Shown here: in pieces, positions 1 to 8,781 of the stretch
Layout: each line of letters starts with the position of its first letter
How positions within the stretch are numbered: position 1 is the stretch's first letter
Assembly (NCBI GenBank): GCA_018265835.1
Contig: JABLYK010000005.1
Coordinates: 15,595 to 79,594, forward strand
Origin: Oscillospiraceae bacterium
GTDB lineage: Bacteria; Bacillota; Clostridia; Oscillospirales; Oscillospiraceae
Length of the DNA stretch: 64,000 bases
Direction of reading: 5' to 3'
Position numbers and translations under genes: made by a program
The notes under the pieces: generated by a model
What the model was told of the DNA's origin: nothing
The model's database searches: none
The model's input: only the letters and a program-made list of their open reading frames with translations

Positions 1-1391
1 CCTATCAGATCCCGGTCGTACATGATGAGCGCGACGCGTATGGCACGTATACGGTCACAGTGTATGGCTATTGGGTGAACAACAGAGCTGAGGGCGCAAC
101 GGCAATGGCGACTTCTGCGGAGTCCTTTGAAGAGAGCCTCCGGAAAGAGCTTGGCTTTGAAAACATCCCGTTTGAGTTCCTCTCTGCGAGCGGCGCGGAT
201 ACGTTCGTGGCAGATACCGAGGGTGCAAGCGTGTTTGGCGTGTATGATGAGGAAAGTACGCAGACCGCTTACATCGACGGCTTCCGCGTCTATAACCCGC
301 TGGGTACGGAGAACCTTCCGACTGCCTATACCCGTGATAACGAAAATGAACCGCGGTACATCTCTCTGTTCGATTTCCTGAAAACCGATGCATGGAACGA
401 AGCGATTGTATATATTGAGAAATCAGAAGATGGATCGTACAATCAAGCGGACTATCAGATCGGCAGCGGACCGTACAATGAGATTTACCTTGCGCCGAAT
501 AGCTCGATTTCCTTTACATCGGATGCTGAGCGCGTCATGGTCAGCGTCAAGACGATCAATGGCGATACCACGATGAATAACGTTACGATCACCAGCGGTA
601 CCGAGCAGTATTTTGAGCTGAACGGCACCAATGGAACCTATACCATTATCAACAATGGCGGCCATATCCTCTCTCTGGTGAACTTGAAGCTGATCGACGG
701 AGCACTGGCGACGGTTGAAGCCGAAGCCTATACATCCATTGCGACCGCGCTCGGCGCGCCGGTGACGCTGCAGGACGGCACGGTCGTGGAGCCGGAGCAG
801 ACTGAGCCGGATCCGGTGGAACCAGAGTGGGTCAACCCATATGATGACGTCCATCAGCAGGACTGGTTCTACGAGTACGTCAAGTATGTCACGCAGCACG
901 GCCTGATGAACGGCATGGGCGACGGGAAGTTTGCGCCGAAGACCGTGATGAACCGCGCAATGCTCGCAACGGTGCTCTACCGCATCGCGGGCGAGCCGGA
1001 GGTCAGCGGCGAGAAGCCGTTCAGCGACGTTGCCACCGGCGAGTGGTATTCTGATGCGATCCTCTGGGCGGCGCAGAAGGGCGTCGTCGAGGGCGTTGGC
1101 GGCGGGAAGTTCTTGCCCAACGATCCTCTGACCCGCGAACAGATGGTAACGATGCTCTACCGCTACTGGAAGCTGAGCAACCCGGATGCGGCTGCGACCG
1201 ATGAGACCGGTGAACAGTTCAAAGACTGGAATCTCGTTTCCGACTGGGCGCTGGAGGCTATGCGCTGGGCGGTTGCAAATGGCCAGATCAACGGCATGAC
1301 GGCCGAGACGCTCTCCCCGCAGGGCAGTTTGCCCCGCGAGCAGGCGGCGACGCTTCTTGCCCGCTATGACCAGCTTGTGTCCGATAAGTGA
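1..1391 (+). CDS. SLH-domain surface protein, 5' end outside window
   Basis: The frame is open from the first bases of the window, so the true start and signal peptide lie upstream. The visible ~460 residues hold a region of beta-rich, acidic sequence that I do not recognise, then a Glu/Pro linker (EPEQTEPDPVEPE) and three S-layer homology repeats ending at the C-terminus. The repeats show the usual pattern: WFYEYVKYVTQHGLMNG..F.P...MNRAMLATVL, then WYSDAILWAAQKGVVEG, then WALEAMRWAVANGQING. SLH domains bind secondary cell-wall polysaccharide, so this is an exported, non-covalently anchored protein. The stop is only 10 bases before the candidate RiPP precursor, so transcription may run through. 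The function of the N-terminal part is unknown. Confidence 0.85.
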   Translation, partial: YQIPVVHDERDAYGTYTVTVYGYWVNNRAEGATAMATSAESFEESLRKELGFENIPFEFLSASGADTFVADTEGASVFGVYDEESTQTAYIDGFRVYNPLGTENLPTAYTRDNENEPRYISLFDFLKTDAWNEAIVYIEKSEDGSYNQADYQIGSGPYNEIYLAPNSSISFTSDAERVMVSVKTINGDTTMNNVTITSGTEQYFELNGTNGTYTIINNGGHILSLVNLKLIDGALATVEAEAYTSIATALGAPVTLQDGTVVEPEQTEPDPVEPEWVNPYDDVHQQDWFYEYVKYVTQHGLMNGMGDGKFAPKTVMNRAMLATVLYRIAGEPEVSGEKPFSDVATGEWYSDAILWAAQKGVVEGVGGGKFLPNDPLTREQMVTMLYRYWKLSNPDAAATDETGEQFKDWNLVSDWALEAMRWAVANGQINGMTAETLSPQGSLPREQAATLLARYDQLVSDK

Positions 1392-1401
1392 GGTGAATGC
1401 C

Positions 1402-1635
1402 ATGAAAAAGAACTATGTTTCCCCGCATGCGGAATGCATGACGTTTCAGGCAGATGCGGCAATTGCAGCGTGCCAAATTGTGCAGCCAGATTGGCCGAAT
1501 TTTGAAACACAGTATCACTGCAAGGAGAATGGCAGCACAGGCCAGTTTGCGAGCGATAGCAAAAGTTGTAGTTGGTTTATAGAGGACTATTGTTATTATA
1601 CGATCAAGGCAGACGAATCGCTCTTTGGTTCCTAA
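1402..1635 (+). CDS. Candidate RiPP precursor peptide, Cys-rich
   Basis: A 77-residue peptide starting MKKNYVSPHAEC, with a GAGGTG-like Shine-Dalgarno just before ATG 1402. An upstream start in the same frame would overlap the SLH gene and is not needed. It has five Cys (12, 24, 40, 56, 64), several aromatic residues in the C-terminal half, and ends in Ser. The N-terminal pattern K-K-x-Y-x-x-P...F...IAAC resembles, from memory, small Clostridial peptides found beside radical SAM genes. It has no signal peptide or transmembrane segment. A kinase-like gene and a radical SAM/SPASM gene follow at once, separated only by a terminator hairpin. The precursor role is inferred from size, composition and context; where leader ends and core begins is not known. 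Confidence 0.65.
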   Translation: MKKNYVSPHAECMTFQADAAIAACQIVQPDWPNFETQYHCKENGSTGQFASDSKSCSWFIEDYCYYTIKADESLFGS

Positions 1636-1644
1636 TTCTATATG

Positions 1645-1680
1645 AACATGCCCGCGCCGAAAGACGCGGGTATGTTTTTA
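1645..1680 (+). terminator. Attenuating terminator after RiPP precursor
   Basis: A 12-bp stem, AACATGCCCGCG paired with CGCGGGTATGTT (one G-U pair), with an 8-base loop and a following T run. It sits between the precursor and the modification genes. This would give more precursor mRNA than enzyme mRNA, as is common in peptide-modification operons. Confidence 0.8.
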
Positions 1681-1690
1681 CGAGGCTCCT

Positions 1691-2554
1691 ATGACGAAGT
1701 TTTATCGCATTGCCGGGCTAATAATCCGGCTCGATGCGCCTTTTTCCTTTCAAGTGAATGACGCAACAGAGTCGTTTCGCGTCCCAGCCTCCACTCCCGA
1801 CTGGACGGTGACGTGCTCGATACACGAGCAGCTTGATGCGCAGGAGACGCTGCCCATACGGTTTGGGAACTTTCGCGCCGGCACGGTGCAGGGCGTGATT
1901 ACCCGCACGTATCTCGGCGTGGAGAACCACCCCTATATGCAGGCAGTGGAAGCGGTTGATGCGCCGGAGCGGATGGAACTGAGATTCTCTCAGCAGGATC
2001 TGTCTTGGTCGGCGCGCACGATGCGGCTGTGGCTCGGCGTCGGACTACAGCACCAGCTCCTGCTGCGCGGAATGGTGCTGCTGCACGCTTCCTGCATTGA
2101 CGCGGGTGGCTGCGCGATCCTGTTTGCAGCCCCGTCCGGAACCGGGAAGAGCACACAGGCCGCACTCTGGGAGCAGACGCGCGGCGCTGAGATCATCAAC
2201 GGCGACAAAATCGCAGTCGGCTTTGCCGACGGACGCCCTTGTGCGTTCGGCGTTCCTGTGTCCGGCACCAGCGGCATCTGCAAAAATGCGGTGTTGCCGC
2301 TGAGGGCGATCGTGCTTCTGTCACAGGCCGGGGAAAACGAAGCGCACCGATTGCGCGGCGGCGCTGCGCTGGCGCAGGTATGCGGCAACGCGGTGTTCGA
2401 CGACTGGCGTTTGGGCGAGGCTGCGCTGCTGATGGAGCGTGTGTCGCGCGTGTTGGCTGACGTGCCGGTGCTTGCGCTTGCCTGCACGCCGGACGAGCGT
2501 GCTGTGGAGACGCTGGAGCAGGCGCTCTGGCGTCTTGAGGGGGAAATACGATGA
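1691..2554 (+). CDS. HPr-kinase-like P-loop protein of RiPP cassette
   Basis: A 287-residue protein with a beta-rich N-terminal half (starting FYRIAGLIIRL) and a C-terminal HPr-kinase/PEP-carboxykinase-like ATP site. The Walker A motif APSGTGKST is at residues 147-155, preceded by LLHASCID at 131-137 and followed by INGDK at 169-173. It is too short for a full HPr kinase and lacks its usual N-terminal domain. Related proteins occur in RiPP clusters, and in some lasso-peptide clusters an HprK homologue phosphorylates the peptide's C-terminal Ser. The stop overlaps the next start (ATGA), so it is translationally coupled to the radical SAM gene. A role as peptide kinase is inference; a regulatory or chaperone role is also possible. 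Confidence 0.75.
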   Translation: MTKFYRIAGLIIRLDAPFSFQVNDATESFRVPASTPDWTVTCSIHEQLDAQETLPIRFGNFRAGTVQGVITRTYLGVENHPYMQAVEAVDAPERMELRFSQQDLSWSARTMRLWLGVGLQHQLLLRGMVLLHASCIDAGGCAILFAAPSGTGKSTQAALWEQTRGAEIINGDKIAVGFADGRPCAFGVPVSGTSGICKNAVLPLRAIVLLSQAGENEAHRLRGGAALAQVCGNAVFDDWRLGEAALLMERVSRVLADVPVLALACTPDERAVETLEQALWRLEGEIR

Positions 2555-3675
2555 ATGCAGATCAATATCTGGAATATATGTTTTACCGCGCCGGGTCGGA
2601 ACATGTTCCGCTCTCCGGCACCTTTGAGCTGACCTGCCGCTGCAATTTTGACTGCCGGATGTGCTATATTCACCGTAGCTCGTTCGATCGGGAAGCACTG
2701 CGCGACGAACTGACTGCCGAGCAGTGGATGCGTTTGACCGACGCTGCTGCGGCACGCGGGATGCTCACGCTGCTGCTCACCGGCGGCGAGCCTCTGATCC
2801 GGCCGGATTTCCGCGAGATTTACCAGCATTGTAGGCGGCGGGGAATTCTGGTGTCCATCAACAGCAACGCTTCGCTGATTACGGAGCGGGACGTCGCGTT
2901 CTTCGCGCAGAATCCACCGCGGAGACTGAACATTACGCTGTATGGAAATTCGCGGGAGACCTATGCGAAGCTCTGTGGAGACCCGGATGCATACGATCGG
3001 GTGACGCACAACGTGACAGCGCTGCATGCAGCTGGCGTACCGATAAAACTCAACATCTCCGTCACGCAGTACAATCTTCACGAGCTACGCGATATGCTGC
3101 GCTTTGCAAAAACATTGGAGATTCCTGCTCAGGCCGCAAGCTATATGTTTCCGCCTTTGCGTGCACAGGAGCATTCTGCGTGCTCGGCTGACCGCCTGAC
3201 GCCGGAGGATGCTGCTGCGGCGCAGATGATCTATGACAGCTTTCGCCTTTCTCCGGAAGCGTTTGCCGAGCGGCGCGAAACGCTGCTGCGCGGTGAACAC
3301 TATGTGGATCCAGACGAGGAGTGTCTGGATCAGCCGACGGAGCGTATCCGGTGCCGTGCGGGGCATACCTGCTTCTGGGTTACGTGGGATGGGCAAGTGC
3401 GCCCTTGCGGAATGATGCAGACACCGACGGTGCCGCTCGACGACGGATTTGACGCGGCATGGCAACAAACCCAGTCGAAGACCCGGCAGATTGTGATCCC
3501 GGCGAAGTGTACCGAGTGTGCGCTGCGGCATCTGTGCGGCGCGTGTCCTTCTGCATCCTATGCGGAAACCGGCAGGTATTCCGGCGTTCCAGAATATCTG
3601 TGCCGAAAAACGAATGCTTATTTGAAACTGCTTCAGGATTACGATCCCGGTATGTGGCAAGGCTCACAGACATGA
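2551..3675 (+). CDS. Radical SAM/SPASM peptide-modifying enzyme
   Basis: A 374-residue radical SAM protein. The [4Fe-4S]-SAM motif is C31-N-F-D-C35-R-M-C38, followed by GGEP for SAM binding near residue 77. The C-terminal third carries the Cys pattern of a SPASM domain (RCRAGHTCFW, VRPCGMM, CTECALRHLCGACP, YLC), which binds auxiliary Fe-S clusters. SPASM enzymes modify ribosomal peptides (thioether, C-C or epimerisation chemistry) or mature enzymes. No separate peptide-recognition (RRE/PqqD) domain is seen, either here or as its own gene. It overlaps the kinase-like gene by four bases. The small Cys-rich peptide at 1402-1635 is the most likely substrate; the exact chemistry cannot be read from sequence. 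Confidence 0.88.
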   Translation: MNADQYLEYMFYRAGSEHVPLSGTFELTCRCNFDCRMCYIHRSSFDREALRDELTAEQWMRLTDAAAARGMLTLLLTGGEPLIRPDFREIYQHCRRRGILVSINSNASLITERDVAFFAQNPPRRLNITLYGNSRETYAKLCGDPDAYDRVTHNVTALHAAGVPIKLNISVTQYNLHELRDMLRFAKTLEIPAQAASYMFPPLRAQEHSACSADRLTPEDAAAAQMIYDSFRLSPEAFAERRETLLRGEHYVDPDEECLDQPTERIRCRAGHTCFWVTWDGQVRPCGMMQTPTVPLDDGFDAAWQQTQSKTRQIVIPAKCTECALRHLCGACPSASYAETGRYSGVPEYLCRKTNAYLKLLQDYDPGMWQGSQT

Positions 3676-3991
3676 TTTTTCGGGCTTTGCAGAAGTGAAA
3701 AGTTATGATCACTCAAAATATATATTGCGTAGACATACGGATACATGTCGAAAACGCTCTGAAAATGGTTGGAATTATGGTATAATCAATAAAATATACG
3801 ACCAATTATGCAAGAAACACTTCCAAAATGTGATAAAAAGTGCACAGAGTCTTGATAAATTGCGGAAATGTGTTATACTGTATCAGAATTTTACAGATTC
3901 TGTTTTGCACTGCGGGACGCTCGACGTCCGGAAGCAGAGCGGGGCGGAGTACGGACAATCAGGGGCATATGGCCGCGGAGGGACGATACAA
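3676..3991 (+). promoter_or_regulatory. Capsule operon promoter and leader
   Basis: This 316-base gap is AT-rich. It holds two likely promoters: TGGTATAAT (extended -10) at 3778-3786, and TTGATA-N16-TATACT at 3852-3879 with TG one base before the -10. A small hairpin, GGACG-CTCGA-CGTCC at 3915-3929, lies in the leader. I see no attenuator, no JUMPstart-like element and no riboswitch I can name. A reading frame runs from 3695 into the next gene, but its first ~99 residues look like translated leader. Confidence 0.6.
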
Positions 3992-5872
3992 ATGAAAACA
4001 GTAACCAATCACCTGAACCGGCAGAAGACCATTCGCGTCTGCTGCCTGCTGGTGCTGGATGTCGTGCTCATCAACCTGGCGGCGTTTCTGGCGCTGTTTG
4101 TCCGGTTTGAGTTCGATTATGCTGCGCTGCTGGAATCCGGCTTCCTGAAAAGCCTGTGGTCCTATGCGGCGATGAATACGCTGACGACGGTCATTGTATT
4201 TGCGGTGTTCAAGCTGTACAATAGCCTGTGGGAGTTCGCCAGTACGGTGGAATTGACCCGGCTGGGCATCGCATCCATCTTGTCGGCGGTACTGTGCATG
4301 TTCGGAATGTATATGCTGAACCTCTCGGTGCCGCGCAGCTTTCCGATCCTGTATGCGCTGTTTCTGGGGGTGTTCTGTGCGCTGCTCCGGTTCGCATATC
4401 GGACGCTGCGCCGCCGCCGCGCCGGGCTGCACAGCTCCGGCGGCAAGCGCACGATGCTCATCGGCGGCGGTCAGGCCGGCGCGATGGTCATGCGCGAATT
4501 TCTGTACAGCGCGCATTCGGAAAACAAAGTGGTCTGCATCATTGACGACGATAAGTCCAAGCACGGCAGCTATCTGCGCGGCGTGCGGATCGTTGGCGGC
4601 ATGACGGACATTCCGACTGCGGTTCAAAAGTATAACGTAGAGGAAATTGTACTTGCCATCCCTTCCGCCACGCGCCGGCAGCGGATGCGCATTCTGGAGA
4701 TTTGCCAGCAGACCGGCTGCCGCCTGCGGACGCTGCCGGGCCTGTATCAGATCGCCAACGGCGAGGTGAACATTCAGCAGATCCGGGAGGTCGATATTGA
4801 GGACCTGCTCGGCCGCGACACGGTGCGGATTGATCTGGACGAGGTCGCCGGGTATATCGAGGGCAAGGTTGTGCTCGTCACGGGCGGCGGCGGCAGCATC
4901 GGCAGCGAGCTTTGCCGGCAGGCCGCGGCGCAGCACCCGAAGCAGCTCATTATTTTTGACATTTACGAAAACAACGCTTATGATATTCAGATGGAGCTGC
5001 AGCGCACGCATCCGGAGCTGGATCTGGTCGTGCTGATTGGCTCTGTGCGCGACGCGCAGCGCGTTCGAAATGTATTCGACCAGTATCGCCCGGAGCTGGT
5101 CTGCCACGCGGCGGCGCACAAGCATGTGCCGCTCATGGAGGCGTCGCCGTTCGAGGCGATCAAGAACAACGTGTTCGGCACGTACAATGCCGCGCGCGCA
5201 GCGGACGAGTTTGGTGCGCAGCGGTTTATCCTGATTTCAACGGACAAGGCCGTGAACCCGACGAATGTGATGGGCGCCTCCAAGCGCATCTGCGAGATGA
5301 TCGTGCAGATGATGAACGAGCGCTCGGCGACGGAGTATGTCGCGGTGCGCTTCGGCAACGTGCTCGGCTCTGCGGGCAGCGTGATTCCGCTGTTTCGCAA
5401 GCAGATCAAGGCGGGCGGCCCCGTCACGGTCACGGACAGGAACGTGATCCGGTATTTCATGACGATTCCGGAGGCGGTGCAGCTGATTTTCCAGGCCGGC
5501 GCCTACGCGCGCGGCGGGGAGATTTTTGTGCTCGACATGGGCGATCCGGTGCGCATTGACGATCTGGCGCGCAAGATGATCCGCCTGTCCGGGCTTGAGC
5601 CGGATGTGGATATCCCGATTGTCTATACCGGCCTGCGCCCCGGCGAGAAGCTGTATGAAGAGCTGCTGCTCAGCGGCGAGGGCATGAAAAAGACGCGGAA
5701 CGATTTGATTTACATTGGGCACGAGATCGACTTTGACAAAGCGGCGTTTGAGGAAAACCTGATGCTTCTCAAGACCATGGACGAGACGGATACTGACGCC
5801 CTGCGGGACAAAATCGCCGAAATCGTCCCAACCTATTGCGAGCAGACGAGACTGGAAGAGGTGTTTGCATGA
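3992..5872 (+). CDS. Membrane nucleotide-sugar 4,6-dehydratase (CapD/PglF family)
   Basis: A 626-residue protein, the first gene of the polysaccharide operon. Four hydrophobic segments occupy roughly residues 12-130. A first Rossmann-like region follows (GGGQAGAMVMREF, near 155), then the dehydratase domain with NAD motif VTGGGGSIGSE near 295 and the STDKAVNPTNVMGASKR active-site segment. Family members convert UDP-GlcNAc to a 4-keto-6-deoxy sugar, the first step to bacillosamine, FucNAc or QuiNAc-type sugars. The start at 3992 is chosen because MKTVTNHLNRQK leads straight into the first membrane helix, with GGAGG upstream. The stop overlaps the next gene (ATGA). The family is clear; the exact sugar product is not. 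Confidence 0.9.
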   Translation: MKTVTNHLNRQKTIRVCCLLVLDVVLINLAAFLALFVRFEFDYAALLESGFLKSLWSYAAMNTLTTVIVFAVFKLYNSLWEFASTVELTRLGIASILSAVLCMFGMYMLNLSVPRSFPILYALFLGVFCALLRFAYRTLRRRRAGLHSSGGKRTMLIGGGQAGAMVMREFLYSAHSENKVVCIIDDDKSKHGSYLRGVRIVGGMTDIPTAVQKYNVEEIVLAIPSATRRQRMRILEICQQTGCRLRTLPGLYQIANGEVNIQQIREVDIEDLLGRDTVRIDLDEVAGYIEGKVVLVTGGGGSIGSELCRQAAAQHPKQLIIFDIYENNAYDIQMELQRTHPELDLVVLIGSVRDAQRVRNVFDQYRPELVCHAAAHKHVPLMEASPFEAIKNNVFGTYNAARAADEFGAQRFILISTDKAVNPTNVMGASKRICEMIVQMMNERSATEYVAVRFGNVLGSAGSVIPLFRKQIKAGGPVTVTDRNVIRYFMTIPEAVQLIFQAGAYARGGEIFVLDMGDPVRIDDLARKMIRLSGLEPDVDIPIVYTGLRPGEKLYEELLLSGEGMKKTRNDLIYIGHEIDFDKAAFEENLMLLKTMDETDTDALRDKIAEIVPTYCEQTRLEEVFA

Positions 5873-6489
5873 GGGAACGAGCCACAATTTATGAGAGATA
5901 CGTCAAGCGCGTGCTGGATGTGAGTCTGTCCGGCGCGGCGCTGGTGGTGCTGTCTCCACTGATGCTGGCGACGGCTGCGGCCGTGAAGCTGGATTCGAAA
6001 GGTCCGGTGCTGTTTTGCCAGCAGCGCCTCGGTCTGCACGGCGAGCCGTTTACGATGTATAAGTTCCGGTCGATGCGCACGGATACGCCGAAGGACATGC
6101 CAACGCATCTGCTGCAGCATCCTGACGCATGTATAACCCGCACGGGGCGGTTCTTGAGAAAAACTTCGCTGGACGAGCTGCCGCAGCTTTTGAACATTTT
6201 GGCGGGAGACATGAGCGTGATCGGTCCGCGGCCTGCACTGTGGAATCAGGAGGACTTGTTTCAGGAGCGCGAGCGATATGGCGCAAACGATGTCCGCCCT
6301 GGCTTGACCGGGTGGGCGCAGATTCATGGCCGGGACGAGCTGGAAATTCCGGAAAAGGCCCGGCTGGACGGCGAATATGTGGAGCATCTCAGCTTTTCGT
6401 TTGATTGCAAATGCTTTTTTGGCACGATCGGTAAGGTTCTCCGACAGGAAGGCGTTGTGGAGGGCGGCACGGGAGCAATGGCGAGATGA
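5869..6489 (+). CDS. Undecaprenyl-phosphate sugar-1-phosphate transferase
   Basis: A 206-residue bacterial sugar transferase (the short form without the extra N-terminal membrane domain). After YERYVKRVLDVSLSG comes one hydrophobic helix, then the family core: KGPVLFCQQRLG, FTMYKFRSMR, TRTGRFLRKTSLDELPQLLNIL, and DMSVIGPRPAL, followed by VRPGLTGWAQIHGRD. This priming enzyme moves a sugar phosphate from a UDP-sugar to undecaprenyl phosphate on the inner membrane face. Pairing with the dehydratase just upstream suggests a UDP-diNAc-bacillosamine-like donor, by analogy with PglF/PglC; that is inference. It overlaps the genes on both sides. Confidence 0.92.
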   Translation: MRERATIYERYVKRVLDVSLSGAALVVLSPLMLATAAAVKLDSKGPVLFCQQRLGLHGEPFTMYKFRSMRTDTPKDMPTHLLQHPDACITRTGRFLRKTSLDELPQLLNILAGDMSVIGPRPALWNQEDLFQERERYGANDVRPGLTGWAQIHGRDELEIPEKARLDGEYVEHLSFSFDCKCFFGTIGKVLRQEGVVEGGTGAMAR

Positions 6490-7565
6490 GCAGGATCCTG
6501 ATTATTACGAATCACTCTTACATGCTCTATCGCTTCCGGCTGGAACTGCTGGAGGAACTGGCCAAAACGAGCGAAGTGGTCATCAGCACGCCGTTTGTCG
6601 GCCATGAGGACGACTTGGCGGCGCAGGGCTTCCGGTTGATTGAAACGGCGGTTGACCGCCGCGGCATCAATCCCCAAACCGATGCGAAGCTGTTGGCGTT
6701 TTATTTCCGTCTGTTGAAGCGGGAACGGCCAAACCTTGTCATTACATATTCGATCAAACCGAACATTTACGCGGGGCTTGCGTGCAGCGCGCTTGACATT
6801 CCATATTGTGCGAACGTGCAGGGCTTGGGCACTGCGTTCGAGCGCAAGGGTCTCGCCGAATTTGTGACCGCGCTTTACAAGGCTGCTTTCCGTAAGGTCA
6901 AAACCGTGTTTTTTGAAAACGAAGCGGATGCCGCTGTCTTTCGCAGTAAGCACATCCTTTCTGTCGAAAAGCAGCGGGTGCTCAACGGCGCGGGGATCAA
7001 TCTGGAGCACTATGCGCTTCAGCCGTACCCCACGAACGATGTTATGCACTTCCTGTATCTTGGCCGGCTCATGAAGGAAAAGGGCATGGACGAGCTGTTC
7101 GCGGCGGCACGGCGGCTGCACAGCGAGGGATATCCATTTGTGCTCGATCTGGTTGGATTCTTTGAAGACGAATATAAGGCGCAGGTCGAGCAGCTTCAAG
7201 TGGATGGCATTGCAGTGTTCCACGGCTTTCAGGCGGAACCACGGCCTTTCTATGCCGCGGCGGATTGCGTTGTGATGCCCAGCTACCATGAGGGCATGTC
7301 CAACGTTTTGTTGGAGGCTGCGGCGACCGGCAGGCCGGTCATCACCTGCGACATCCCGGGCTGCCGCGAGGCGGTCGATGACGGCGTCAGCGGCTACCTG
7401 TGCCGCGTCCGGGATGCTGACAGCCTGTGCGCCGCCATGCGCCGGTTTTTAGAGCTGGATCCTGCCGCACGCCAGACGATGGGCGCCGCAGGACGCAAAT
7501 TGGCGGAGGAGCGGTTCGATAAGGACAAAGTCGTTGCGTCTACGATTGTGGCTATGGGGATTTGA
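6486..7565 (+). CDS. Glycosyltransferase family 4
   Basis: A 359-residue GT-B fold glycosyltransferase. The N-terminal half begins MSRILIITNHSYMLYRF. The C-terminal donor domain has FLYLGRLMKEKGMDEL and the E-x7-E region EGMSNVLLEAAATGRPVI. It starts within the stop of the priming transferase (ATGA), so it probably adds the second sugar on the lipid-linked intermediate at the inner membrane face. GT4 enzymes are retaining; donor and linkage cannot be assigned. Confidence 0.9.
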   Translation: MSRILIITNHSYMLYRFRLELLEELAKTSEVVISTPFVGHEDDLAAQGFRLIETAVDRRGINPQTDAKLLAFYFRLLKRERPNLVITYSIKPNIYAGLACSALDIPYCANVQGLGTAFERKGLAEFVTALYKAAFRKVKTVFFENEADAAVFRSKHILSVEKQRVLNGAGINLEHYALQPYPTNDVMHFLYLGRLMKEKGMDELFAAARRLHSEGYPFVLDLVGFFEDEYKAQVEQLQVDGIAVFHGFQAEPRPFYAAADCVVMPSYHEGMSNVLLEAAATGRPVITCDIPGCREAVDDGVSGYLCRVRDADSLCAAMRRFLELDPAARQTMGAAGRKLAEERFDKDKVVASTIVAMGI

Positions 7566-7626
7566 CAGAAAACGAGCTGCATTCTATTTGAGAGAATCAT
7601 CAAAGCATATTCCGGGAGAGTAAGAT

Positions 7627-8769
7627 ATGAAGAGCCTGCTGGCATTATATTTTGGAACGATCCTGCTGGCATATCTGTCGCAGAAGTATCATCCTGTGCG
7701 CGAAACGCTCCACATGAGAGGTTCGCGGCATTTTTTCTTTGCGCGAACGGATGTTTTTGTAGTGATCATTATTTTTTGGCTTTCGGCATTGTCATTTCTT
7801 CGCACGGGATATAACGATACCGGCAACTACATTGCAGCGTTTCAAGATTCGCCGAGCGTAGCTGAGTTTTTTTCTTCCGGGGACTATTTGGATTGGACAG
7901 GCAACCCACTTTCCAATCTGTACCGCGATTTTATGCGGGAGCTTACGGATAATTATCATATCTATTTTCTATTCCCGGCCTTGCTCAGCAGCATTGCGGT
8001 TGTAAAACTGTGTAAGCGGTATTCTGTCAATTTTGCACTCAGCTTGCTGATCTTTCTTTCGATCGGTACGTATGTCACGTTTATTGCGGCGCTCAAGCAG
8101 AGCTTCGCGGTTGCAATTTTGCTGTTCAGCATTCCGTATGCGGCGGATAAAAAATACGTTCGATTCTATCTACTGGTCTTTCTGGCGATGCTGTTTCACA
8201 CGCATGCGTTTATGTTTGCCATTCTTCCGCTCTTGTTTGGAAAACCGTGGCGAACGGTTACATTTGTCCTGTTGGGAGCAACCCTGTTTGCTATGGCGAC
8301 ATACGATTCCACATTGGGCGCCTTTATGGAGTATGCACAGATGCTTGGTGCAAACGTGGCGGAAATTGAGGTCTTCGATGGGCATAGCGTCAATGTGCTG
8401 CGCGTTGCTGTGTATGCGGTTCCGCCACTGATCGCGCTGATATACAACAAAAGATTGTTCGCAGATTCAACGCCGATGGAGAATCTGTTCGTCAATATGA
8501 GTATTGTCGGCCTGTTCATTTTGTCGATCGGCCTTGTCGAAGGCGCAAACCTCTATGCCCGCATGGCGGCGTATTTTGAAATCGGAACGGCGATTGCATT
8601 GCCGTGGATGCTGAAAAAGATTTTCCCGCAAAAGCAGACAAAAGTAATTACGATTACGGCAGCTGTATTGTATTTCGGATATTTTTACTATGAGTTTGCA
8701 ATCACCAAAGGTTTTGAAGGCGAATATACCGCGATTACCATCTGGCAGTTTATTCGGAGTATCATATAA
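7627..8769 (+). CDS. EpsG-family polysaccharide polymerase (Wzy role)
   Basis: A 380-residue polytopic membrane protein with about ten hydrophobic segments. It has EpsG-like features early on: a signal-anchor start, SFLRTGYNDTGNYIAAF near residue 60, and a later segment with FHTHAFMFAILPLLFG. EpsG/Wzy proteins polymerise repeat units on the outer membrane face. It is the only polymerase candidate in the operon and pairs with the Wzx flippase at 20631. The gene is more AT-rich than its upstream neighbours. The start at 7627 has GGGAG about 9 bases upstream. Confidence 0.82.
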   Translation: MKSLLALYFGTILLAYLSQKYHPVRETLHMRGSRHFFFARTDVFVVIIIFWLSALSFLRTGYNDTGNYIAAFQDSPSVAEFFSSGDYLDWTGNPLSNLYRDFMRELTDNYHIYFLFPALLSSIAVVKLCKRYSVNFALSLLIFLSIGTYVTFIAALKQSFAVAILLFSIPYAADKKYVRFYLLVFLAMLFHTHAFMFAILPLLFGKPWRTVTFVLLGATLFAMATYDSTLGAFMEYAQMLGANVAEIEVFDGHSVNVLRVAVYAVPPLIALIYNKRLFADSTPMENLFVNMSIVGLFILSIGLVEGANLYARMAAYFEIGTAIALPWMLKKIFPQKQTKVITITAAVLYFGYFYYEFAITKGFEGEYTAITIWQFIRSII

Positions 8770-8781
8770 AAGGGCAAGTGA

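Noticed and set aside
3695..3991. N-terminal extension of the dehydratase to 3695
   Set aside because: The extra residues are encoded by AT-rich leader containing promoter-like sequences, and the first membrane helix starts right after ATG 3992.
3676..3991. A riboswitch or antitermination element in the capsule leader
   Set aside because: Only a 5-bp hairpin and promoter-like boxes are visible; no known conserved core could be matched.
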